Shown here piece by piece: positions 48,303 to 55,943 of a stretch of DNA of 64,000 nt. Source of the stretch: an uncultured Bacteroidales bacterium (GTDB taxonomy: Bacteria; Bacteroidota; Bacteroidia; Bacteroidales; Bacteroidaceae); NCBI GenBank assembly GCA_945787885.1, contig CALZJF010000006.1:1-64000 (forward strand). Reading direction: 5' to 3'. The first letter of the stretch is position 1. Each line of letters opens with the position of its first letter. The position numbers and the translations under genes were made by a program. The notes under the pieces were generated by a model, which was given only the letters and a program-made list of their open reading frames with translations, was not told where the DNA came from and did not search any database.

Positions 48303-49229
48303 ATGTTGAAGCACTTCCACCTTTCGCTATCTCTCCTTCTGCTACTCCTCGCTGGCGGACTCACTGCCTGCATGAACGAGGGGAATGATGATTGTGGGGC
48401 TGAACAGGGAAAGCCCATCGAATTTTCCGCCGCCGCGGAAGAAGGTTGGCAAACGCGCGTCAGTGGAACCACCTTCAGCAGTGGCGACAAATTCGGCATT
48501 TTCGCTTTCTATGGCAGTAGCACTGAGCCGAACTTCATGAACAATCAGAAGGTGGAGTACGACGGCACGGCGTGGACCTATTCCCCCATCAAATATTGGC
48601 CCACGAGCAACTATGCCGAGCTGACGTTCTATGCCTACTATCCCTACAAAGCGTCGACGACTCTGACGACTGAAAAAAAACTTACGTTTACCATGCCCGA
48701 TGATGCTGACACAGACTTCCTCGTGGCAAGGAATACGCAATCGCGCGGTGCGATAACGCTGAATTTCACGCATCTGCTGGGCAAGGTGGTGTTCAAAATC
48801 ATGCGCGCCCCCGCTGTTTCCTCATTCAACATCACTGGCATCACAGGGTTCAGCGTCACGGCAAATAGGACGCTTACCTACGACTTTGCCCATCTCACCT
48901 CTACTTCTGAATCTTCTCCTGAAAATCCTTCTCTCCACACCTATACCCTCCAGCCCACGTTCACCTCTTCGCTCACCGTCGGAGAGACGGAATCGGAAGT
49001 AGCCACGGGCTATTTCGTCCCCGGCGAACTGACGGGCGGCACTCTCATTCTCACCCGCGAAGGCGGCTCAACACCGATGGCGATAACGATTCCGGCGAAA
49101 ACCGTCGAGGCAGGGAAAACCTTGACCTACCACATCACCGTGACTCCCTCCTCCTCAGGGTCTTCTGCCGGACGGCGCGGAAACATCGCCACGGAATATG
49201 GCGTGAGGGTGGAAACGACGGCAGAATAG
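48303..49229 (+). CDS. Second fimbrillin-like lipoprotein (minor or tip pilin)
   Basis: A 308-residue lipoprotein with lipobox LTAC at about residue 21 (LSLSLLLLLLAGGLTACMNE). I start it at 48303 because the upstream in-frame ATG would include the hairpin sequence. It shares layout and motifs with the preceding pilin: GDKFGIFAFYGSS, TAWTYSPIKYWPTSNYAELT and a final KTLTYHITVTPSSSGSSAG, matching the Fimbrillin_like family. Unlike its neighbour it uses GC-rich codons. It is the last gene of the operon and probably a minor subunit. Confidence 0.82.
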   Translation: MLKHFHLSLSLLLLLLAGGLTACMNEGNDDCGAEQGKPIEFSAAAEEGWQTRVSGTTFSSGDKFGIFAFYGSSTEPNFMNNQKVEYDGTAWTYSPIKYWPTSNYAELTFYAYYPYKASTTLTTEKKLTFTMPDDADTDFLVARNTQSRGAITLNFTHLLGKVVFKIMRAPAVSSFNITGITGFSVTANRTLTYDFAHLTSTSESSPENPSLHTYTLQPTFTSSLTVGETESEVATGYFVPGELTGGTLILTREGGSTPMAITIPAKTVEAGKTLTYHITVTPSSSGSSAGRRGNIATEYGVRVETTAE

Positions 49230-49451
49230 CCCCCGCCGCCGCAGGGCAGCAGTGCGAGCGGCAGCGGCGGAGCGGAAAACGTCAGTCAGGCATAATCGTT
49301 CCCCCTTTTCCCTTTTTCATATTTATATTTTTTTGTTGTTTCTCGTCCCCTATAAGTCTTCTGGAAGCGGCTTCTTTCCGAATATGGCTTATAGGGGCTT
49401 TTCGTGGCGCGTTGCGGCGTGCGGCTTTTCCGCAGCATCGCCCTCCGCCTG

Positions 49452-49517
49452 CTCCTCAGCCTCGGGCGGCAGCCTCCTCAGCCTCTGGCGGCAGGCTCCT
49501 CAGCCTCTGGCGGCAGG
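49452..49517. repeat. Three 22-bp repeats over the end of rmuC
   Basis: Units start at 49452, 49474 and 49496, each CTCCTCAGCCTCtGGCGGCA plus two bases. The rmuC stop codon (49478-49480) lies within the second unit. The 22-bp length is not a multiple of three, so a copy-number change would alter the C-terminus of RmuC. Confidence 0.85.
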
Positions 49518-50950
49518 CACTCCTCGTCTGTGCGCGGCAGGCGCTTGCGCTTGGAGAGGTTAGAGTCGTCTTCGCGCGCACCGCATTTCAGCAGCTTCTG
49601 GGCAGAGGTGATGATGCTGCGGCCGGATGGCGAAATGGAGACGTTGAGCTGATCGAACGCCTTGCGCGCCTCGTCGAACTTCTTCTCCACAGCCTGCATC
49701 CGCGTGTAGAAGTCCTGCACGCGCTGGATGATGACGTTTGCTTCGCGGATAATCTGCTGCGTGTTCTCCGTCTGTCTGAGACGCTCCCAGCTCATCTGCG
49801 CGATGCGGAGGAGCATATAGAGGTTGTGGCTGCCCGTGATGAGCACGTTGCGCTGCGCAGCGTATTGCCAGAGCTGCGGATCGGCAGCCAGGGCGTGCTC
49901 CAGCATATTGTCGAAGGGAATGAACATGACGACGAAATCCACCGTCTCGCGCTTGCCCGTGATGAAACGATAGTACTTCTTCTCGCTCAGCTCATCGACG
50001 TGTCGCCTCACGCTCTCCACATGGCGTTTCAGCGCAGCCTTGCGCTCCGCCTCGTCGGTGGCGTTGGCATAGTCGGCATAGGCTTTCAGGCTCATCTTCG
50101 AGTCGATGATGATGTCGCGCCCCTCGGGGAAGTGGATGACCGTGTCGGGGATGAGCCGTTGCCCCGTCTCATCGTGCGTAATGGGCGTTCCCGTCTCATC
50201 GCGCAAGAGGTATTGCTCCTCAAACTCCTCGCCTTCCTTCATGCCCATGCTTTCGAGGAGCGTCCGCAGGCGCAGTTCTCCGAAGTTTCCCTGCACCTTG
50301 TTCTCCGCCGTCAGTGCGTTGGCCAGCTTCTCCGCGCTCGCCTTGACGTGGTCAGCCTGCTGGAGCGTGGCGCGAATGGTGGAATCGAGGTGCGCCATCT
50401 TCTCAATCTGCTCCGTCCGTGCCCTCTCCACCTGTTCGCGCATATTGCGCAGATTGTCGTTGAGGGGATGCAGTATGCTCTCCAGCTCCTTGCGGTTGCG
50501 GTCGAACTGTTCGCCGTTCGCCGCCTTCAGCTGTTCGCTGCGCTGTTCGAGCATTTGCTGAGTGATATTCAGTAGCTCCGCCTTGAGTTGCTCAGTCTGC
50601 TGCGTGAGCTGCCGCTCCTGCTGTTGCTGCATCTCCGCGATGCGTCGTTCGTGTTCCGCTCGCGTCTCGGCCATTCTGCGCTCATGTGCAGCCTGCATCT
50701 CCTGCAGTCGCTCAGCCTGCTGCAGGCGTTCGGCCTCGGCGTGCTTGCGGAGCATTTCGCATTCCGTCTGCGCGGCAGCCAGGCGGTTGGAAGTCTCCGT
50801 CAGGAGTGCCTGCACGGCCTGCCTGCCCTGCTGCTCGCCGTCGCTCCGCGCCTGAAGGGCGGCGCGCGAACTGCGGGCGGAGAGGAGAATATAGCCGACG
50901 GCGAGGCCCACGGCCACGCCCGCAAGGAACAAAAGGATATACGTACTCAT
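49478..50950 (-). CDS. rmuC: DNA recombination protein RmuC
   Basis: A 490-residue protein: one N-terminal membrane helix (MSTYILLFLAGVAVGLAVGY), a long Gln/Glu-rich coiled coil to about residue 170, then the RmuC domain (TAENKVQGNFGELRLRTLLE; PEGRDIIIDSKMSLKAYADY; FVVMFIPFDNMLEHALAADP), of the restriction-endonuclease-like fold. It limits rearrangements at inverted repeats in E. coli, which is apt in a chromosome with so many palindromes, though that link is speculation. It stands alone on minus, convergent with the fimbrial operon. Its last residues are encoded by the 22-bp repeats. Confidence 0.93.
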   Translation of the reverse strand: MSTYILLFLAGVAVGLAVGYILLSARSSRAALQARSDGEQQGRQAVQALLTETSNRLAAAQTECEMLRKHAEAERLQQAERLQEMQAAHERRMAETRAEHERRIAEMQQQQERQLTQQTEQLKAELLNITQQMLEQRSEQLKAANGEQFDRNRKELESILHPLNDNLRNMREQVERARTEQIEKMAHLDSTIRATLQQADHVKASAEKLANALTAENKVQGNFGELRLRTLLESMGMKEGEEFEEQYLLRDETGTPITHDETGQRLIPDTVIHFPEGRDIIIDSKMSLKAYADYANATDEAERKAALKRHVESVRRHVDELSEKKYYRFITGKRETVDFVVMFIPFDNMLEHALAADPQLWQYAAQRNVLITGSHNLYMLLRIAQMSWERLRQTENTQQIIREANVIIQRVQDFYTRMQAVEKKFDEARKAFDQLNVSISPSGRSIITSAQKLLKCGAREDDSNLSKRKRLPRTDEECLPPEAEEPAARG

Positions 50951-50969
50951 ATATATATATAGTGGGGAA

Positions 50970-50977
50970 CAAAATTA
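50970..50977 (-). promoter_or_regulatory. Possible rmuC -7 box
   Basis: CAAAATTA on plus gives TAATTTTG on minus, 19 bp upstream of rmuC. A TATATATATATA tract separates it from the ATG. The upstream box is not clear. Confidence 0.3.
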
Positions 50978-51020
50978 TAATAAGGACTGAACCTGATGAC
51001 AGGCACGCAGTAAGAAAAAC

Positions 51021-51070
51021 GGCGGCTGTGCTGGCGTGGGCGGTGCGCGTCGCCCTCCAGCACAGCCGTC
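51021..51070 (-). terminator. Terminator of cysN
   Basis: GGCGGCTGTGCTGG (51021-51034) pairs with CCAGCACAGCCGTC (51057-51070) with one G-T pair. AAAAAC to its left is the T-run in the minus direction. Confidence 0.75.
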
Positions 51071-51109
51071 GCGGTTGTGGCGTGAAAGCCTGATGTTTCA
51101 GAAACTGCC

Positions 51110-52600
51110 TTACGAACGGACAATCTTCACCTCTACGCCCTGCCGCTGCAAGTCGGCCACGGCTGTGCGGATAGCCTCGTCGTGCTCGGGGGCAATGCCG
51201 AGGGCAGTCAGGTTGAGGGTGGGGACGGCCAGGTCGGCAGAGAGCAAGTCTTTCTCCTCCACGGGGCGGACAATCATGCCCACGGCCGCCGTATTGTTCG
51301 TGATGGGGTCGATGATGATGAATGCGCCCGTCTGCTTGTTGCGGGCATAGGCATCGTAGAGAAACTCCTTCGCCGTGGTGATGACGACGCGGCCAATCTC
51401 GTTGAGCGTCAGACGTTCCACCTCGCTGCGTTCCAGCGTGTTCACGTCCACCTTGTATTTGATGCTGTCAATGCGGCAGCGGCTCGTGTTGGTGGTCTGC
51501 TTGATGAAGAAACTCTTGGAGCGGTCCATCGCTTCCTCATCCATCCAGACGAGGTGCGCCTCGAAATGCCGTCCGACGGTGGGCTGCTGCGCCTCGTCGG
51601 CCTTCACGATCATCTCGCCTCGCGAGATGTCGATCTCATCTTCGAGTGTGAGCGTGACGCACTGCGGAGGGAAGGCGTAGTCAAGCTCTCCCTCGTAGGT
51701 GACGATGCTCTTCACGCGGCTCGTCTTCCCGCTGGGCAAAGCCATGACGGCATCGCCTCTGCGGATGACGCCGCTCGCCACCTTGCCGCAGAAACCGCGG
51801 AAGTCGAGGTTCGGGCGCAGGACGTACTGCACGGGGAAACGGAAGTCCGTCAGGTTGTGCTCATTGCCCGTGTCCACCGTCTCCAGCCAGTCGAGCAGCG
51901 CGGGGCCGTCGTACCACGGCGTGCGAGGGCTGCGCTCCACGACATTGTCGCCTTCCTTGGCGCTGAGGGGGAAGCATTTCACCTCGATGGGCTGTGCGCC
52001 GGCAGTGATTTCGCCGACAAATTCCTGATAGTCGCTGACGATTCGTTCGTACGTGTCGCGGTCGAAGTCCACGAGGTCCATCTTGTTCACCGCCAGCGCA
52101 ATGCGCTTGATGCCGAGCAGTGAGCAGAGGAAGGTGTGGCGGCGTGTCTGCGTGATGACGCCGGTGCGTGCATCGACGAGGAGGATGGCCAAATGCGCCG
52201 TGGAGCCTCCCGTGATCATGTTGCGCGTATATTGCTCGTGGCCCGGCGTGTCGGCGATGATGAATTTTCGGCGGTTCGTGGAGAAATAGCGATAGGCGAC
52301 ATCGATGGTGATGCCCTGTTCGCGCTCCGCCTTCAAGCCGTCGAGCAGCAGGGCATAGTCAATCTCGCCCGCTCCCGCATTGCCCACGCGCTTGGAGTCG
52401 CGTTCGAGGGCTGAGAGCTGGTCTTCATAGAGCTTTTTGGAGTCGAAGAGCAGACGTCCGATGAGCGTGCTTTTGCCGTCATCCACGCTGCCCGCCGTCA
52501 GGAGTCGCAGCAAATCCTTCTTCTCGTCCTGATCCAGGTATTCTTCGATAGAGAGTCCTCCTTCGATGCCAGAGGGATTGTTTTTCAGTTCCATAGTCAA
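51110..52600 (-). CDS. cysN: Sulfate adenylyltransferase GTPase subunit CysN
   Basis: A 496-residue translation-factor-type GTPase: G1 GSVDDGKST (residues 37-45), G3 DTPGHEQ, G4 NKMD, followed by two EF-Tu-like barrel domains. It couples GTP hydrolysis to formation of adenosine 5'-phosphosulfate by the CysD subunit. It is the plain form, not fused to APS kinase. Normally cysD lies directly upstream; here the 534 bp upstream hold only repeats, and no cysD, cysC or reductase gene is in the window. The symporter and cysQ are 16 kb away. A minus-strand TAATTTTG box (52703-52710) is about 100 bp upstream. Confidence 0.93.
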   Translation of the reverse strand: MTMELKNNPSGIEGGLSIEEYLDQDEKKDLLRLLTAGSVDDGKSTLIGRLLFDSKKLYEDQLSALERDSKRVGNAGAGEIDYALLLDGLKAEREQGITIDVAYRYFSTNRRKFIIADTPGHEQYTRNMITGGSTAHLAILLVDARTGVITQTRRHTFLCSLLGIKRIALAVNKMDLVDFDRDTYERIVSDYQEFVGEITAGAQPIEVKCFPLSAKEGDNVVERSPRTPWYDGPALLDWLETVDTGNEHNLTDFRFPVQYVLRPNLDFRGFCGKVASGVIRRGDAVMALPSGKTSRVKSIVTYEGELDYAFPPQCVTLTLEDEIDISRGEMIVKADEAQQPTVGRHFEAHLVWMDEEAMDRSKSFFIKQTTNTSRCRIDSIKYKVDVNTLERSEVERLTLNEIGRVVITTAKEFLYDAYARNKQTGAFIIIDPITNNTAAVGMIVRPVEEKDLLSADLAVPTLNLTALGIAPEHDEAIRTAVADLQRQGVEVKIVRS

Positions 52601-53134
52601 AATGGGGGAAATATGGTCGTTGTATGTGTTTTGCCCGTGCGGACACGGATGTTTTGCCCATGCTTATATGCTGTTTTGCAGCGGCATAGCGGCTTACGAC
52701 TGCAAAATTACAAGTTACTTTCCATATAAGAACGGTTTTTTTGTTAATTTTGCCGCATATTGTCCGTTTGCAGTGGCTTTTCCAAAGGGCAAGTAGTAAT
52801 TGCCACACCGCTTCCCGACAATCATCCGGCATGTCGGCCCGGGCGTTTGCCCATCAGGCCGCATTCCATGTATATGTCAGGCTGCGCCCATGTACATGTC
52901 AGGCCGCGCCCAGTCAGCAGGCAATGTAAGCCAGTTCGCAGCAAGATGCCTTGCTTCCACGGTGCTTTTCGCCCGGAAGTGACCATTTTCCGGTTCAGGA
53001 TGACCATTTTCCAGGGTCAAAACAATCACTTTGAGGGGCGAAAATGATCACTTGCAAGGCCGGACTTCAGCAGCAGGCCTGCCAGGCACGGCGTTTCGCC
53101 ACGGTTACACTATAGTGATACCACAATTCATTTA
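52601..53134. other. Repeat-bearing spacer of 534 bp between cysN and the YfhO-like gene
   Basis: No gene is seen. It holds the minus-strand cysN -7 box (52703-52710), a plus-strand TAATTTTG (52745-52752), a 22-bp duplication beginning CCATGTATATGTCAGG (52866-52887, 52888-52909) and a 22-bp array. Confidence 0.5.
52975..53062 (+). repeat. 22-bp tandem repeat array, locus E
   Basis: Four units of 21-22 bp with the G-rich strand on plus, such as AAAATGATCACTTGCAAGG. The tail GGCCGGACTTCAG after it is a diverged form of that at loci A and D. Confidence 0.72.
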
Positions 53135-55828
53135 ATGATACCAACACACATGCAACAGTTTTTCAAGAAATCATGGCCCGATGCCCTCGTCGTCGCAGGC
53201 TTTCTGCTCCTCGGCGTGCTTTATTTCTTCACGCCGCTGAGCCAAGGATTGGTGCTCGGCGGGCACGACACCGTGGCAGGCATGGGGCAAGGCCATGAGC
53301 AGGAGCTCTTCCAGCAGGCAACGGGCGAGACCACGCGCTGGACAAACAGCATCTTTTCAGGCATGCCCACCTATCAGATTTCGCCATCCTACGGGCCAAC
53401 GTCGCTCCTGGGCAAGGTGGGCTGGGCCATCGGACTCTTCACGACGGGTCCGTTGCGCTACGTTTTCCTCTATCTCTTAGGCTTCTATCTGCTGATGCGC
53501 AGTCTTTCCGTCCGCCCCGCCCTGAGCGCGTTCGGCAGTGTTGCATGGGCATTCAGCAGCTACTTCTTCATCATCATCGCCGCCGGTCATATCTGGAAGG
53601 TGAACACGCTGGGCTACATACCCCCCACGATAGCAGGACTCGTGCTCGCCTACCGCGGAAAATACCTCTGGGGATGCCTCGTCACCGCCCTTTTCACTGC
53701 GCTGCAAGTGCTGTCGAACCATATTCAGATGAGCTACTACTTTGCTTTCCTGATGTGCTTCATAGTCGTGGCGTACGGCGTGAGCGCGCTGAGGACGGGC
53801 GCGCTGAAGCACTGGGGCAAGGCCACGGCAGCCATCATCGTCGGAGGGCTTCTGGGCATCGCTGCCAACCTGCCGAACATGTACCACACGTGGGAGTATT
53901 CCAAATATTCCATGCGCGGCCCATCGGAACTCACGGCCGGCGCGCAGGATAATGCCCAGCAACGGCCCACCGACGGACTGGACCGCGACTACATCACGGC
54001 ATGGAGCTACGGCGTGGACGAGACGATGACGCTCCTCATCCCTATGTACAAGGGCGGCGGCAGCACGAACCTCTTCGACCGCCCCGATGTGGAAGACCTG
54101 AAAGGCTTTGACGAACTGAACCAGCACTGCGGAGCCCTCTATCAGGCGATGGGCGGACAGGGCAGCTATCTGCCTGGCACTTCGCAATATTGGGGCGACC
54201 AACCCATGACCGTTGGCCCCGTTTATGTGGGAGCCATCATTTGCTTCCTCTTCTTCCTCGGCATCTTCCTCGTGCGCGGCCCGCTGAAGTGGGCCCTCGC
54301 CTGCGCCACCATCCTCTCCCTCCTCTTCTCATGGGGCAGAAACATCATGCCGCTGACGGACTTCTTCATCGACCATCTGCCGATGTACAGCAAGTTCCGC
54401 ACGGTGAGTTCAGCCCTCGTCGTGGCAGAATTTACCATGCCGCTGCTGGCAGCGTTAGGGCTTGCAGAAGTTTTGAGCCGTCCCGGGCAGCTCCTCACCA
54501 CGCTCCGCGGCAAGGTGGGACTGGGAGTGAGCTTCCTCCTCACAGGCGGAAGTTGCCTGCTCTTTGCCCTCGTCCCCTCGCTCGCCGACTGCATCAGCGG
54601 GCAGGACATGAACGTCTTGTACCAACTGCGCACGATGGGCGTCCCGGCAGAGTTCACCGACAGCTATCGCAGTGCCATCATCGCCGTCCATGAGGGCATA
54701 CTTTCTCAGAGCGCATGGCGCAGCTTCGCGCTCATCGCCGTCGCCGCACTCGTCGTCGTGACGTTCGCCGTGAAGTTCCGCGTCGCCGCGCCCTCCCGCT
54801 GGACTGCGCTGAGCGTCGTCGCCGTGCTGCTCACGCTGACGCTCATGGACATGTGGGACGTGAACCGCCATTATCTCAACGACGACAACTTCGAGACGGA
54901 GAACGTGCGCTATCAGAACTTCGAGAAGACGCCTGCCGACGAGGTGGTGCTCGCCGACAAGACGCCGGACTACCGCGTGCTGAACCTCACCGCAGGAAAC
55001 CCCTTCAACGAATCGACTAACGCCACGGCCTTCTACCATAAGAGCGTGGGCGGATACCATGCTGCCAAGCTGCGCCGCTATCAAGACCTCATAGACCGCT
55101 ATCTGAACGCCGAGTCGAACAAAGTCTATCAGGCCGCGCAGCAAGCCTACTTCTCGATGCCCGACAGTGCTACCTACGTGAAACTCCTGGCCGGGCGCGT
55201 GGATGCCGATGCCGATGAGGCCGCCTGGCAGGCCGCCGATGCCGAACTGACACGCGAGCTGACGGCCGAGGCCATGCACCTTGACTCCGTGGCCCCCGTG
55301 CTCTGCATGCTCAACACACGCTGGATCATCATGGGCCGCCTTCCCCAGACCGCCATCTTCAACCGCTCGGCGAACGGCAACGGCTGGTTCGTGACTGACC
55401 TGCAGTATGTGGAGAATGCCGATGCAGAGCTGTCAGCCCTGCGGACGCTGAATCTTCGCAAAGCCGCCGTGGCCGACCGCCGTTTTGAGGCTACCTTGGG
55501 CCAGGCCGGGGGCGATGGCCGTGTGGAACTGACGTCGTATCAGCCCAACGAGCTGCACTACAGCGTAGAAAGCCCGCAAGGCGGAGTGGTGGCACTGAGC
55601 GAAATCTACTATCCGGGCTGGACGGCGACGGTAGATGGCAAGCCCGTAGAACTCGGACGCGTGAACTATGTGCTGCGTGCCCTGCGCGTGGAGGCAGGAC
55701 GGCACGAAGTGGTGCTGGAGTTCCGTCCTGCTTCCGTGACGGTCACGTCCTCCATTGCCTACGCCAGCATCTTCCTGCTCTTCGCGGGCTTCGGCTTCGT
55801 GATTTTCCGCAGCGTACGGAAGAAATAA
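53135..55828 (+). CDS. YfhO-family multipass membrane protein
   Basis: An 897-residue membrane protein of the YfhO family (PF09586). It has about 12 helices in the first two thirds (ALVVAGFLLLGVLYFFTPL; FGSVAWAFSSYFFIIIAAG), a soluble segment (about 590-800), and a last helix at the C-terminus (SIAYASIFLLFAGFGFVIF). A conserved loop after helix 1 (GGHDTVAGMGQGHEQELFQQ; GETTRWTNSIFSGMPTYQIS) resembles GT-C glycosyltransferases, and in Gram-positives YfhO relatives add sugars to lipoteichoic acid. The role in Bacteroidota is not established. The start could be 53150 (MQQFFKKSW) instead. A 32-bp perfect hairpin begins directly after the stop. Confidence 0.87.
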   Translation: MIPTHMQQFFKKSWPDALVVAGFLLLGVLYFFTPLSQGLVLGGHDTVAGMGQGHEQELFQQATGETTRWTNSIFSGMPTYQISPSYGPTSLLGKVGWAIGLFTTGPLRYVFLYLLGFYLLMRSLSVRPALSAFGSVAWAFSSYFFIIIAAGHIWKVNTLGYIPPTIAGLVLAYRGKYLWGCLVTALFTALQVLSNHIQMSYYFAFLMCFIVVAYGVSALRTGALKHWGKATAAIIVGGLLGIAANLPNMYHTWEYSKYSMRGPSELTAGAQDNAQQRPTDGLDRDYITAWSYGVDETMTLLIPMYKGGGSTNLFDRPDVEDLKGFDELNQHCGALYQAMGGQGSYLPGTSQYWGDQPMTVGPVYVGAIICFLFFLGIFLVRGPLKWALACATILSLLFSWGRNIMPLTDFFIDHLPMYSKFRTVSSALVVAEFTMPLLAALGLAEVLSRPGQLLTTLRGKVGLGVSFLLTGGSCLLFALVPSLADCISGQDMNVLYQLRTMGVPAEFTDSYRSAIIAVHEGILSQSAWRSFALIAVAALVVVTFAVKFRVAAPSRWTALSVVAVLLTLTLMDMWDVNRHYLNDDNFETENVRYQNFEKTPADEVVLADKTPDYRVLNLTAGNPFNESTNATAFYHKSVGGYHAAKLRRYQDLIDRYLNAESNKVYQAAQQAYFSMPDSATYVKLLAGRVDADADEAAWQAADAELTRELTAEAMHLDSVAPVLCMLNTRWIIMGRLPQTAIFNRSANGNGWFVTDLQYVENADAELSALRTLNLRKAAVADRRFEATLGQAGGDGRVELTSYQPNELHYSVESPQGGVVALSEIYYPGWTATVDGKPVELGRVNYVLRALRVEAGRHEVVLEFRPASVTVTSSIAYASIFLLFAGFGFVIFRSVRKK

Positions 55829-55895
55829 GGCTGAAAGATAAGAAAAGAAGTGCCCCGACGCTCCGTCGGGGCACTTCTTTTCTTATCTTTCAGCC
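55829..55895 (+). terminator. Very long perfect hairpin terminator
   Basis: Arms of 32 bp (55829-55860 and 55864-55895) pair without a mismatch around the loop CTC. The stem starts at the base after the YfhO-family stop codon. TTT follows soon after on plus; CTTTTCTT within the stem would give a T-run for either strand. Confidence 0.85.
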
Positions 55896-55943
55896 TGTTT
55901 CTGAGGCGCTCGCAGTCTCCGCCGGATAGAACAGGCCCGGGGG

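Noticed and set aside
52601..53134. A degraded cysD upstream of cysN
   Set aside because: I looked for CysD motifs in all frames of this spacer and found only repeats and short open frames.
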